Positions 33,333 to 42,906 of a DNA stretch of 64,000 bases are shown in pieces. The first letter of the stretch is position 1, and each line of letters starts with the position of its first letter. The translations under genes were made by a program, and so were the position numbers. The notes under the pieces are model-generated. The model did not search any database and was not told the DNA's origin. It saw only the letters and a program-made list of their open reading frames with translations. The stretch is from Bacteroidia bacterium (GTDB taxonomy: Bacteria > Bacteroidota > Bacteroidia > Cytophagales > Cyclobacteriaceae): NCBI GenBank assembly GCA_030432655.1, contig JAUILA010000008.1, positions 1 through 64,000 on the forward strand, in the 5' to 3' direction.

Positions 33333-35849
33333 TTACCTCACCATATCCTTAAACGCAGATCCGAAAATCAAGTAACTGGTATTCCCGCCGATCGTCCCTT
33401 CATTCTGCCCCCACAGGAACGGCCAGTCATCATAATTCTCAAAATGGTCAGGTTTCCTGAATAAAATGCCCGGCGCCACATTGCCAGGGATCACGGAGAA
33501 GTCCGCCCGGTTATTGCCATAAAAGACCTCTTTGGGCCGGACAGCGGCCGATGTGGCCACCAGCGAATAATTATGATACGGATGGCAGCCAAACAGCCAG
33601 TTGGTGGCCTTGAAAGCATGACGGGCATCAATGATCTCAGGATAATATTTGTTGGCAAAACAAACCGTGGTGCCAAAGCCAACAATACCCCCGCTTCCGG
33701 CCCAGTTGCCCAGTCCGATGGGAACGCCGTACGGATTATCATTCTCCAGCTCATCAATATATTCCTTGTACTTGACCACATACGGCCGAAGCTTTTCCTT
33801 GTAGGCTTCATCCATGTACGGGATGGCATTCAGCGCGGTCAGTATCGTCCAGCTAAGCCTGCTTTCCAGGGCAGGCCACAGCAATTCCCCGAATGTATCT
33901 GCATATTGTTGTTCACCGGTTGTGATATACAGCTGCAGATTGGTGGAAATATCCCCGCCTCTTCCCCAGCCAGACTGATCCTCCGGCTGCTGAGCCAGCA
34001 ACTCCGTGGCTTCTTCCAAAAGTCGTTTAGACTGTTCAAGGGCCCGGTCTGCCAGGTCATCATTATATCCTCTTAAAGCCCTGCTGGCCGAAGCAAACAT
34101 GGCGGCCGCCCTGAGGTCAAGGCCCGGATTACGGCTCGTAAATGCCCACATGTCATCTTTCACCCCGCTCGAAAGTCCATCGTCGGCCACTTCATACGGT
34201 CCGAGTTCCGGGTTGTAAGGCAATCCGTCGGTAATAGAACCCGCGTCGCCAAGGTGGTGGTAGTTATCGAGCACGGAATTGGAAAGGGTTTGTGCCATAT
34301 GGCCAAGGATCTCGGCCTGGGCTACCAGCTGCATGGTACCATGTTCAATATATTGCAGAATGTCAGGGGTGCCGTCCGGACGATGCAGATCCACATAACG
34401 CTGTTCTTCATCAACAAAAGTCTGATCACGCGAAGGTTTGAAATATTCCCAGGCGCGGACAAAATTCTGCACCACGAAAATGTTGGACCCGGTCTCAATA
34501 TCAAAATCACCGGCGTCAAAATAACCCCCGACATTCAGCCCGGGAATGGTTTCCAGCGCCTCGTATTCCGTATCCGTGGTGGCTCCCTGGCCGTGCAGGT
34601 CAAAGTGGTCGGTATTCGGCGGAGCCTGTAAGTAACTTTCTTTGAATGGTTCGCCGTGCCAGACGCGGTACGCCTCATTCACAAACATGTGATTCATGTG
34701 GATGGGTATCCATACATCATTCGTCGCATCGGTGATTTTATCATAGACATGATCATCGATCAGGAAGTGATTGGTCCGTATGTCACCATATTGAATATAA
34801 TAGATGCCTGGGGTCTCGACAGAAGTAAAATCGAACTTCACATAGTGATACTTAAAATAATCACCCCAACTTTCAATGTTGCCGCTGAATACTTGCGAAG
34901 TTGAACCATCCGCATCAATTTTATGTACCGATGCCGTAGTCAGGATTTCGTCGTTCTTATCCAATTCAATGACCGATACCTTCTGTTGTGATGGCAGGTA
35001 TCCTACCTGGGAAAATCCCACATTTGGCTCCCGTATCCAGCCATTGACGGCGTTCGGTTCGACCGTCCAGGACAAGACTTTGCCGGTTTTACCTGCCGGC
35101 AGTAAACTTCGAACCACGTACCAGCCATTCTGGGCAAGTATTCTCCCGTCAAAAAGCATCAGGTCGGAAAGCTCCGAGGAAATCTTTACCAGGCGCTCCG
35201 GATCGTCCGGTGCAAGAATAATGGTATTGCCGGTTGCGAGCGGAAGTGGTTCAATGAACCGTCCCGTTCCCCGGTCATCCGAGGTAACATAGCCCTTATA
35301 TTGCTTGAGTTTTTCGCTGTTGGGTTTTGTAACCGTCTCCCCCACCGCATAGCGCGGGAAGACAGCAGGACGCCCGTCCATCAGATAGGTCTTTCCCCAG
35401 TACTGAGAAGGGAGAAACTCCAGGTTAAATCCGGCATCCCCTTCAAGTTCAGCGGGCAGCGGCTCATCCAGGAAAACGGAAATTTCCACTCCATCACCTT
35501 TGGCTGTAACTACAACGCGTGATTCAAACGCATAATCCTCATACCTGAGTACCGACTCAATGCTGTTCGAGGCCTTGTCAACGGTACGACTGGGGATATC
35601 AGGGACCAGGTCCCACTGTTCCGGCGTACTGGAAAGTCTCACCGCACCCCCCTGTGCGGTCCGGACCCCGTGATGGATGAGCTCAATACCGGCAGTTTTT
35701 TCATCATTGAATCCGCCGGTGAAGAGGTTACTGTAGACAAGGACATTGACCCCTTGTGTTTCAAAATATTCAAGATCGTTGAGCTGTAATTCCTGGCTGA
35801 AGCAAACGCACGCCGGGAACCACAGCAGGGCAATTAATAATTTTTTCAT
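33333..35849 (-). CDS. Glycoside hydrolase family 9 (cellulase-type), 838 aa
   Basis: Exported (signal peptide to about residue 18, CFSQ). Residues 20-270 form a beta-rich domain I do not recognise; then comes the CelD_N Ig-like domain (VGFSQVGYLPSQQKVSVIE, about 280-370) and the GH9 (alpha/alpha)6 catalytic domain (about 375-838). Visible GH9 residues are the nucleophile-binding Asp motif GGYFDAGDFD (about 441-446), GCHPYHNYSLV near 775 and the catalytic Glu in LWGQNEGTIGGN (about 815). It would cleave beta-glucans such as cellulose in periplasm or outside. It is a single gene, not in a PUL with SusC/SusD. Confidence 0.9.
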   Translation of the reverse strand: MKKLLIALLWFPACVCFSQELQLNDLEYFETQGVNVLVYSNLFTGGFNDEKTAGIELIHHGVRTAQGGAVRLSSTPEQWDLVPDIPSRTVDKASNSIESVLRYEDYAFESRVVVTAKGDGVEISVFLDEPLPAELEGDAGFNLEFLPSQYWGKTYLMDGRPAVFPRYAVGETVTKPNSEKLKQYKGYVTSDDRGTGRFIEPLPLATGNTIILAPDDPERLVKISSELSDLMLFDGRILAQNGWYVVRSLLPAGKTGKVLSWTVEPNAVNGWIREPNVGFSQVGYLPSQQKVSVIELDKNDEILTTASVHKIDADGSTSQVFSGNIESWGDYFKYHYVKFDFTSVETPGIYYIQYGDIRTNHFLIDDHVYDKITDATNDVWIPIHMNHMFVNEAYRVWHGEPFKESYLQAPPNTDHFDLHGQGATTDTEYEALETIPGLNVGGYFDAGDFDIETGSNIFVVQNFVRAWEYFKPSRDQTFVDEEQRYVDLHRPDGTPDILQYIEHGTMQLVAQAEILGHMAQTLSNSVLDNYHHLGDAGSITDGLPYNPELGPYEVADDGLSSGVKDDMWAFTSRNPGLDLRAAAMFASASRALRGYNDDLADRALEQSKRLLEEATELLAQQPEDQSGWGRGGDISTNLQLYITTGEQQYADTFGELLWPALESRLSWTILTALNAIPYMDEAYKEKLRPYVVKYKEYIDELENDNPYGVPIGLGNWAGSGGIVGFGTTVCFANKYYPEIIDARHAFKATNWLFGCHPYHNYSLVATSAAVRPKEVFYGNNRADFSVIPGNVAPGILFRKPDHFENYDDWPFLWGQNEGTIGGNTSYLIFGSAFKDMVR

Positions 35850-35946
35850 AATAAAATTTATTACCTGCTGGTAGTTTAACTAGTTGTCCCAGGGTGCAGA
35901 GGACGTGAGTCATTAAAATCGTTAAAAAAGGTATGCAAAACAAACT

Positions 35947-35967
35947 TTTCCTTCGCAGGGAAGGAAA
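35947..35967 (-). terminator. Terminator-like hairpin downstream of the chemosensory operon
   Basis: TTTCCTTC/GAAGGAAA with a 5-base loop lies about 55 bases after the cheR stop. Read on the minus strand it is followed by a T-rich stretch (GTTTGTTTT). It is the only hairpin seen in 35850-36020. Confidence 0.5.
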
Positions 35968-36020
35968 GGAGACTTATTCTTCAGATCGGGAGAATGTTTG
36001 GCAGGATCTTAAAGGCAACG

Positions 36021-36830
36021 CTAATTTTTTCGAAAAATCTTATTGGATAAATCGTAAAAATCAAAACGCTCCTTGTCAATATGAGGAACCAGGGCGTCAA
36101 AAAATCCGATGACCAGGAACCCTTCCGGAAAGAGGTGATCATAAAATTTATCAAGCACCTTTTTCTTTGCCTGGTAATCAAAATAGATCATTACATTGCG
36201 GCAGAAGATCAGGTGAAACTGACCCGGGGCGCTGTTCATGATCAGGTTATTCTCAACAAAGGATACTTTTTTTAACAGGTCCGTATTGAACTGGAGGCTT
36301 TCCTCACCGACCGTCATGTATTTGTCAAGACTTCCGGACGAATTAAACAGCCTGTAATTCTTTCTGAATTCTTCTTCCTTCATCGAGTGGTAGTTTCCGG
36401 ACCGTGCCTGGCGGATAGAACTGCTGTTAATATCCGAAGCAACGACCCGGAATTTATCCGTCAGTCCAAGTTCTTTCAATAAAATCTGGAAGGAAATTAT
36501 TTCTTCACCAGTACTGCATCCGGCATGCCATACATTGACACGATCATTTTTTTCCGCCAACTCTGTGACTATGGATGACAGCCGTTTCCAAACCCTGGGA
36601 TCACGGAATAGCGACGTCAGGTTGATAGTCAGCTCATTTACAAACTGATTAATCAGGCCCTGCTCTTTCAGGAGCCGCATCCAGAGTGCATGAATAGAAT
36701 CGCACTCAAAAATATTCATCGCGCGAGTGACCCTGCGCTTAAGCGATTTTGGCTCATAGCAGGTAAAATCAATTGCATGACGATTAAAGACAGCTTCAGT
36801 GAAGGAAATCAATTCCTGGTCAGTCAACAT
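36021..36830 (-). CDS. cheR: Chemotaxis methyltransferase CheR, 269 aa
   Basis: Methylates glutamates on the receptor using S-adenosylmethionine. The N-terminal helical CheR domain is followed by the SAM-binding motif WHAGCSTGEEIISFQILLKEL (family form ACSTGEE) and LIFCRNVMIYFD near the C-terminal third. The start at 36830 (MLTDQELISF) was chosen because the longer frame would overlap the upstream gene and adds a non-family extension. Last gene of the leftward chemosensory operon. Confidence 0.92.
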   Translation of the reverse strand: MLTDQELISFTEAVFNRHAIDFTCYEPKSLKRRVTRAMNIFECDSIHALWMRLLKEQGLINQFVNELTINLTSLFRDPRVWKRLSSIVTELAEKNDRVNVWHAGCSTGEEIISFQILLKELGLTDKFRVVASDINSSSIRQARSGNYHSMKEEEFRKNYRLFNSSGSLDKYMTVGEESLQFNTDLLKKVSFVENNLIMNSAPGQFHLIFCRNVMIYFDYQAKKKVLDKFYDHLFPEGFLVIGFFDALVPHIDKERFDFYDLSNKIFRKN

Positions 36831-36840
36831 AGGCAAATAA

Positions 36841-38580
36841 TCAGGCCGCCGGCACTCCGGGTGCATGCACGGCAAACAATGTACAAATAATGGTTTCGAC
36901 GGAAGAGGAACCTTTTCGGATCGGATACAGCTGCACCCTGAATTTACCTTCAGACAGGCTCAGGGTTTTGACCGTTGACGAATTTTTATTCGCTATGGCA
37001 TTTTGAATACAGGCAGCATCGATACCGGGCAGCAACTCCCCGATGAGCTTACCCCGGATTTCCTGTTTTGAATGCGGCACCAGGTCCATCATCAGTGCAT
37101 TACATGTCTTATAGGTACCATCCGGCTTTATTTCCACATATGGCACAGATTCCTTGAATACGGAAACCATCTGGGTCATAATTTCTTCCTTCTGCTTATC
37201 ATCGGTTACAAACTGCGCAAAAAGCATAATCTTCATTCCTTCATTCGTCTGGAATGGATTCAGCGTACCCGACAACCAGGAAAGGCTTCCATCCTTTCCT
37301 ACAAATTTAAATTCCCCGTTAAATGACTGTCCGCTTCGCAGACTATCCCACATCATGATGTTCCGCATGCTGCTTTGTTCATCCTCAGGAATAAGACTCG
37401 AATAATTGCGTCCCTGTAACTCATCTTCTCCATAACCTGTAACTTGAGAAAATACCGGATTCACTTCCAGCACGTTACCCTCCGAATCGAATTCCACAGA
37501 GGCTATGGTCTTGTTTACCGTGTCAAGATGTGCCTGGATCCGGTTTTTCTGACGGTCTGCATCTTCCTGGGCCTCGCGAAGCATCCTCAGTGTCTCACTG
37601 GTTTCTTCTTCCTTTGCCTGCAGCTCCTCTGTAAGCTTTGTCGATTCCTCCAGGAGGGCGCGTGTTTCTTCACTTGTTTTAATCGAAGCGATACTGGCAG
37701 CGATATTCTCACTGATTGTTGAAAGAAACGCTATTTCCCTTTCACTAAAACGCCTGAAAGAAGCCAGCTCAATCGCGCCGTAAAAATTCTCATTAACCGT
37801 AAGCGGAATGATCAGCACCGCAGACGCTGTTTTCTCACCCAGCCCGGAGGTTATATTTATATATTCCTGCGGAAGCTCTGTCAGATGTATGAGCTCATGA
37901 TCAAGCATGGCCTGTCCGAGTATGCCATTACCCGGGTAAATTCTCTTTTCTGCAGATTTCTCCCGGTTATAAGCATAGCAGGATATCAAATCCATATACT
38001 GCTCATCGTCGGTATCATACTTCACAAAAAACCCGCCCTGATTTGCCTCCACATAGTTGATAAGTCTTTTTAAAACCAGGCTGCAAAGCTCTTCCAGTTT
38101 CAGGTTGTCATGACGGAGAATCTCAATGAACTGATTGACCCCGTTATTGATCCAGTTCCGATCTTCCTCCGTTTCCCTTTCCTTTGTCAGTTTTTCCTGT
38201 AATTGCAGAATGCTTTTGCCCAGTGACTCTTCTTTCGAAATATGATGCAACTGAAAATCATGCAGTTCTTTTGAAAGTATTTCCTCCGTCTCTGCGAGCC
38301 TTGCCTTGAGGGTAAAGATTTTCTGAATATCTTCGAACCACAGGGACTCGGTATTCATATTATCGAGCCGGCCCTCTGCAATCCCCCTGATGGATTGCTG
38401 CACTGTTCGTATAATTTTCTCGTATAAAACGGCGGCAGTGACTATCAGTATCAGTCCGGCCCCTCCCAAAATAATTCCCGTCATCCATTGGCCTTGCACC
38501 AGCATGATGCCGGCAAGGACCAACATTGCGAAGGATAACACGATCAGGATCAATCCTGATTTTTTCAGGAGTAATTTCAT
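36841..38580 (-). CDS. Membrane GAF-PAS-PAS sensory protein without kinase domain, 579 aa
   Basis: Two N-terminal membrane helices (about residues 8-30 and 33-53), a HAMP-like/coiled stretch (about 55-150), a GAF domain (about 155-300; LIIPLTVNENFYGAIELAS), a coiled coil (about 300-360), a PAS domain (about 365-480; VEVNPVFSQVTGYGEDELQG-like core) and a partial second PAS (about 485-579). There is no histidine kinase, cyclase or MCP signalling domain, so the output must be through partners. It sits between cheR and the CheC-like gene, overlapping the latter by 4 bases (ATGA). It may feed a signal into the array; this is inference. Confidence 0.8.
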   Translation of the reverse strand: MKLLLKKSGLILIVLSFAMLVLAGIMLVQGQWMTGIILGGAGLILIVTAAVLYEKIIRTVQQSIRGIAEGRLDNMNTESLWFEDIQKIFTLKARLAETEEILSKELHDFQLHHISKEESLGKSILQLQEKLTKERETEEDRNWINNGVNQFIEILRHDNLKLEELCSLVLKRLINYVEANQGGFFVKYDTDDEQYMDLISCYAYNREKSAEKRIYPGNGILGQAMLDHELIHLTELPQEYINITSGLGEKTASAVLIIPLTVNENFYGAIELASFRRFSEREIAFLSTISENIAASIASIKTSEETRALLEESTKLTEELQAKEEETSETLRMLREAQEDADRQKNRIQAHLDTVNKTIASVEFDSEGNVLEVNPVFSQVTGYGEDELQGRNYSSLIPEDEQSSMRNIMMWDSLRSGQSFNGEFKFVGKDGSLSWLSGTLNPFQTNEGMKIMLFAQFVTDDKQKEEIMTQMVSVFKESVPYVEIKPDGTYKTCNALMMDLVPHSKQEIRGKLIGELLPGIDAACIQNAIANKNSSTVKTLSLSEGKFRVQLYPIRKGSSSVETIICTLFAVHAPGVPAA

Positions 38581-39146
38581 TTTTTCAAATATTTATCCAG
38601 GTCATTACAGGAGAATGACCAGGTGAAAAACAAACAGAAATCACGGTTAACAGGCAGCAGATCTGTGGAATAGAAATAATCTGATTCTGTGATTACATCA
38701 AGAAGCTCTGATAATTTTGGTGAAGAATCAATAAATTCTGATTCAGGCACCCCACCATATATACTCGCATTCAATTCATTACTCAACACAGATATGAATG
38801 ATGCAGAAATGATATTATCAATCTCTTTGATGATACAATCCTGCGCTACATTCTCCATATTAGCCGGACTGGCCATTTTCGAGAGCACATCCATTTCTGC
38901 ATTTCTTATCCAGAGCAAGCTTTCTCCGGTCAGCACGTTTCCAAGCAGTGGCGTTTTAATCACATAAAGGCCATCTTCTTTCATTTCACGGTCAAAGAGT
39001 TGCGCCATCGCATTTGTCCGGCTTTGACTCACGGTTCCCGTAACCACTTTTTGTTTCACAAGCACACTGAGAGAATCACCGGAGGCTTTGAACCCTTTTT
39101 GGATGACCTGCTGTATATTATTCGTATTCTTAGTTTCCGTTATCAT
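38577..39146 (-). CDS. CheC/CheX-like phosphatase, 189 aa
   Basis: The centre contains the CheC-family active-site pattern Glu-x-x-Asn (KEIDNIISASFISVLSN, about residues 106-122) followed about 23 residues later by VP, as in CheC/CheX/FliY enzymes that dephosphorylate CheY. Only one such site is visible; CheC proper has two. It lies directly after cheA (one-base gap) and overlaps the next gene. Placement supports a CheY-P phosphatase, but the assignment rests on one motif and context. Confidence 0.65.
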   Translation of the reverse strand: MITETKNTNNIQQVIQKGFKASGDSLSVLVKQKVVTGTVSQSRTNAMAQLFDREMKEDGLYVIKTPLLGNVLTGESLLWIRNAEMDVLSKMASPANMENVAQDCIIKEIDNIISASFISVLSNELNASIYGGVPESEFIDSSPKLSELLDVITESDYFYSTDLLPVNRDFCLFFTWSFSCNDLDKYLKK

Positions 39147-39147
39147 C

Positions 39148-41019
39148 TCACACTGTTTGATCTGAATTCAGTGATTTGGCCCGCTGAAACATGAAATTGT
39201 GAATCATGGCAACGTTCAGCACCAGGCACACATTTCCATTTCCGAGTATGGTGACCCCACTGATCACTTTGATGACATCCAAAGGTGGTTTCAGTGTTTT
39301 TTCAACAATTTCTTTTTGCTGCAGGAGTTTATCCACGACTAACGCGAAATAGCGACCGTTAAACTCAACTATTATGATATCCATACTTTGCTCATCATGC
39401 AGCTCCTCCATTTTTTTCAGGGAAGCAGCTGAAGCAAGTTCAACCGATTTAGACCGCAGGATTTCCACAAGGAAAATAACCGGAACCGTTCTGTCCTGAA
39501 AAGTAATTGCCAAACCACCTGACAGCCTTTTGATTTCCTTTTTATACAAGGACAGCACCGATTTGGTGTTTGTCAGTGGAATTGCGTAGGTCACCTCTTC
39601 AGACTCAAAAAGCAGTGTGCCCTTCACTGCCATGGTAGACGGAAGTTTCAATATGAACTTAGACCCTTTGCCCGGCTCCGAATGAACCGATATAGTGCCT
39701 CCGACTGAATCCAGGGCACTTTTTACCACATCCATGCCGACACCCCGTCCGGCCAGCGAAGTAACCTGCTCCATCGTACTGAACCCGGGCTCAAAAATCA
39801 GAAGGATGATATCCTCGTCTGATAGTGAATCCGCTTCCCTACGGGTAATCAGATTTCGCGCAATTGCCTTATCCCGTACCCGCTGAATATTTATTCCCTG
39901 TCCGTCATCCTGAATTTCAATGACCACCCCGTCGTTCTCACTTCGGGCACTCAGTGTAACTACCCCTTCTTCCCCTTTATCCAGTTTTGTCCGCTCTGTC
40001 TTCGTTTCAATGCCGTGGCTGATAGAATTACGAATCAGATGTATCAGGGAATCACTGATTATCTGGAGAATATTTCGGTCTATTTCCGTGTCACTCCCTT
40101 TAATTTCCAGCCTTACTGCTTTATCCTCCATACGCGCCGCATCCCTGACCACCCGGTGAAATTTATTAAACAGAAATCCTACCTGGATCAGGCGAACATC
40201 CATGACCGAATACTGCAGGTCTGACGAAATACGATTCAGGCGGGAGTACTCATTCGACGACTTACGGTTTCCTGCCGAGGCAATAAGCCGGTCCCGTTCA
40301 ATGACCAATTCGCCTACCAGGTTTAGCAGGTGGTCAAGTTTCCTGACGGGCACCTGAATAAGGTCTGAAAAGGCAATATTTTGTTCAGTGCCTGTATTTT
40401 TTCCTTTAGGCCGCTCCTTTTCCGGTATTTCGCCTGCTACCGAGGACCCGCTTTCTTCATTCTCCAGTGAATTATTTGCCTCGACCATAGTATTTTCGGA
40501 TGCAGATTCTTCCGGTGACGACAGAGGTTCCGCCTCCTTCATTTCATTATTCAGGTCATCTTCAGCATGATCATTTTCAGTCTCTGTCACCTGGTTGTTG
40601 TCGTGGATGGCTGACTCCTGATTTGCTTCGCCGGAAGAAACACTTTCAATAATGACCCTCAGTTTTGTCTGAAGTCCCTTGTAGCGTACTTTCTGCCCGG
40701 TAACCACCTGCTGAAGCAATTCTGAAAGTATGTCCAGTGACTTATAAATCTGGGTAAACAAATCATCGTTAAGACTCAGTTTATCATCTCTGACGAGTCC
40801 GAAAAGGTCTTCAAGGGTATGGGCAAAAGCGGATAAGTCAGAAAAACCCATTCCGGCAGCATTTCCCTTGAGGGTATGTGTGATTCGAAAAATGGATTGT
40901 ATTTCGGATTTACCTTGTGGGTGTTTCTCTAAATCAGTCAGCAACCGGTTCAGCTCCTCAAGCTGTTCCTGGCTTTCAGCGATAAACAGTTCTTTATATT
41001 CCTTTTCCTTGTCACTCAT
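39148..41019 (-). CDS. cheA: Chemotaxis histidine kinase CheA, 623 aa
   Basis: Autophosphorylates in response to receptors and passes phosphate to CheY and CheB. The P1 Hpt domain has the phospho-His in ITHTLKGNAAGMGF (about residue 48). A long acidic linker (about 130-205) holds no clear P2. P3 dimerisation (about 215-280), P4 ATPase with N box HLIRNSISHGIE, G1 DDGQGI and G2 LAGRGVGMD, and P5 CheW-like regulatory domain (about 480-610) follow. All key residues are present. Part of the leftward chemosensory operon. Confidence 0.95.
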   Translation of the reverse strand: MSDKEKEYKELFIAESQEQLEELNRLLTDLEKHPQGKSEIQSIFRITHTLKGNAAGMGFSDLSAFAHTLEDLFGLVRDDKLSLNDDLFTQIYKSLDILSELLQQVVTGQKVRYKGLQTKLRVIIESVSSGEANQESAIHDNNQVTETENDHAEDDLNNEMKEAEPLSSPEESASENTMVEANNSLENEESGSSVAGEIPEKERPKGKNTGTEQNIAFSDLIQVPVRKLDHLLNLVGELVIERDRLIASAGNRKSSNEYSRLNRISSDLQYSVMDVRLIQVGFLFNKFHRVVRDAARMEDKAVRLEIKGSDTEIDRNILQIISDSLIHLIRNSISHGIETKTERTKLDKGEEGVVTLSARSENDGVVIEIQDDGQGINIQRVRDKAIARNLITRREADSLSDEDIILLIFEPGFSTMEQVTSLAGRGVGMDVVKSALDSVGGTISVHSEPGKGSKFILKLPSTMAVKGTLLFESEEVTYAIPLTNTKSVLSLYKKEIKRLSGGLAITFQDRTVPVIFLVEILRSKSVELASAASLKKMEELHDEQSMDIIIVEFNGRYFALVVDKLLQQKEIVEKTLKPPLDVIKVISGVTILGNGNVCLVLNVAMIHNFMFQRAKSLNSDQTV

Positions 41020-41038
41020 CTGGAGAATAGTTAGTTGG

Positions 41039-42079
41039 TTAAAATGAACTCATTATAAATCCCGGAATTTCTTGCGGGGCAAGTTCGTACATGGAATACC
41101 CCTTTTGACGGGCCGATTTGGGCATACCATCTACCACACACGTATCCGCCCGTTGAGTGATGGTCAGTCCGCCGTTGTTTTTAATACATCCAAGGCCGGC
41201 AGTCCCATCTCTTCCCATTCCGGTCAGGACTACGCCAATCACCTTACCGGGAAAAAGCCTGCAAACCGACTCCATCATACAATCAATTGACGGATTGTTG
41301 TAGGCGTCAAATTTTTCTTCGGACCGCTCAAATTGATATTCCTGCCTGGTTTCGGAATAAGACAACCGAAGGTTTGAATCCCCCGATGTCACATAGATTT
41401 TACCCTCCTCAAGGACGGTTGAATCCTCCGCTAAAATAACATCATGCGGAATGAGGTCGCTGATCCTGGTTGCATAGGAGACCAGAAAGTGGGCCGGCAT
41501 ATGCTGAACCAAAATGATTGGGATCGGCAGATTCGAAGGTATGCCCATAAGCAGTGTTTCAAGAGCCCCGGGGCCACCTGTGGAAGCACCTATGACAATC
41601 ACCTTATACGGAAGGCGGGATACATCAAATGTATGGACATGATGATTTACCTTTCTGGCGTTGTAGGATTCTAACTTCCTGTCCGTGCCAGCTGCCAGTT
41701 TAACCAGCGTGATGAGCTCGCCCAGTGATTTCTTAAACAGTTGGGGAGAATCATTTTTCGGCTTTTCGACAAAATGGAAAGCCCCCCTGTTCAGGCCCTC
41801 AAAAATCAGGTTCTCATTTTTATTCAGGCTGCTCAGAAGAATAACCGGAAGGGGAGAGTGCTTCATTATTTCATCCACCACATACAGGCCGTCATAATCT
41901 GGCATCAGGACATCACTGATAATTACATCCGGACTCACCGAACGTGCGAGTTCCACGCCTTCTTTCCCGTTTTTCGCCGAACCTATCAGGTTAATCTCAG
42001 GGTCTGCCCGCAAAACATCCGAAATCATGATGCGCATCAGCGCGGAATCATCGATCAATATGGCACGTACAGATTTCAC
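41039..42079 (-). CDS. cheB: Chemotaxis methylesterase CheB, 346 aa
   Basis: Removes methyl groups from receptors when phosphorylated. The receiver domain (1-120) has the acidic pair IDDS and phospho-Asp in VIISDVLMPDYDG (about residue 56). The esterase domain has the catalytic Ser in VIGASTGGPGA (about 165), His in VQHMPAHF (about 192) and Asp in LTGMGRDGTAG (about 288). It starts at GTG 42079, sharing one base with the cheY stop codon (TAGTG), so it is translationally coupled. Confidence 0.95.
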   Translation of the reverse strand: MKSVRAILIDDSALMRIMISDVLRADPEINLIGSAKNGKEGVELARSVSPDVIISDVLMPDYDGLYVVDEIMKHSPLPVILLSSLNKNENLIFEGLNRGAFHFVEKPKNDSPQLFKKSLGELITLVKLAAGTDRKLESYNARKVNHHVHTFDVSRLPYKVIVIGASTGGPGALETLLMGIPSNLPIPIILVQHMPAHFLVSYATRISDLIPHDVILAEDSTVLEEGKIYVTSGDSNLRLSYSETRQEYQFERSEEKFDAYNNPSIDCMMESVCRLFPGKVIGVVLTGMGRDGTAGLGCIKNNGGLTITQRADTCVVDGMPKSARQKGYSMYELAPQEIPGFIMSSF

Positions 42080-42435
42080 TAAAGCTTAGCTAAGGATCCG
42101 ATAAGTTTTTCCGGTGTAAATGGTTTTACTATATAATCGGTGGCACCCAGGCTCAGGCCTTCACTGATCACTGAGTCTTGTCCGACCGCACTGATCATTA
42201 TGACCCTGGAGGGGAGCCCCTCTTCCTTCAGGACCTTCAGGATATCCAGTCCGATCATATCCGGGAGGATATTATCAAGGGTAATGATATCCGGCTGGAG
42301 ATCCAGTGCCAGATCTATTGCCTCTTCGCCGTTAGATGCTTCCCCGGCAATTTCATAGCCATTTTCGACCAGGCAATCGCGAATCAATGTTCTCATATAC
42401 TGAGAGTCATCAACGATTAATACATTCTTTGACAT
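42079..42435 (-). CDS. cheY: Response regulator CheY, 118 aa
   Basis: A single receiver domain: acidic pair VDDSQ (about 8-10), phospho-acceptor Asp in IITLDNILPD (about 54), Thr/Ser in MISA (about 82) and Lys in YIVKPF (about 104). There is no output domain, so it should act by binding a target, in flagellated species the motor switch. No flagellar gene is in view. Its 5' end overlaps the cheD coding end by 26 bases. Confidence 0.93.
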   Translation of the reverse strand: MSKNVLIVDDSQYMRTLIRDCLVENGYEIAGEASNGEEAIDLALDLQPDIITLDNILPDMIGLDILKVLKEEGLPSRVIMISAVGQDSVISEGLSLGATDYIVKPFTPEKLIGSLAKL

Positions 42436-42895
42436 AATTCATTTTGTTTAAAACAACTGTATTTCCATTTGACTTGATTGTCAGAATTCCGTTCTCCGGA
42501 TTTAGTGAAACGGACCTTGCCTTCGTACCTCCTGTATCTTCGTACCATGTCGCAATGCCCTGTTGCTTAAGGACTTGCCTGGCATAAGTAATGTTCTTTG
42601 TACCAATAGAAATGCTGGGAAGGGACATAATGTCGGCCCCGCCAATAAGGTAGGTATCCATTTTCTCAACCTGTACCGGCAGGACCAACAAAGACGTCAG
42701 GGCTTCCTGTATAATTCGGTCTGACTGGACACCAATCGGATCATCTGTTGGCATCATCACGTGTGCCCCTGCACCATATTTACATTCCGGACAATAAAAA
42801 AGTATTCCGACACATGATCCCAGACCGTAAAGCACTAATTCACCTTCGTTCGTAGCGGGCATATACTTGCCCATCCGTACGATGTGCTTCACCAC
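42410..42895 (-). CDS. cheD: Receptor glutamine deamidase CheD, 161 aa
   Basis: Deamidates receptor glutamines and can be held by CheC. The catalytic Cys is in LYGLGSCVGILF (about residue 28), His in GAGAHVMMP (about 45), and the Thr/Ser of the triad lies further on. FLGGAD-type motif YLIGGADIMSL (about 82-92) is present. CheC-CheD partnership is known in other bacteria, and both kinds of gene occur in this operon. Confidence 0.92.
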   Translation of the reverse strand: MVKHIVRMGKYMPATNEGELVLYGLGSCVGILFYCPECKYGAGAHVMMPTDDPIGVQSDRIIQEALTSLLVLPVQVEKMDTYLIGGADIMSLPSISIGTKNITYARQVLKQQGIATWYEDTGGTKARSVSLNPENGILTIKSNGNTVVLNKMNYVKECINR

Positions 42896-42906
42896 TCCCC
42901 CCCGTT

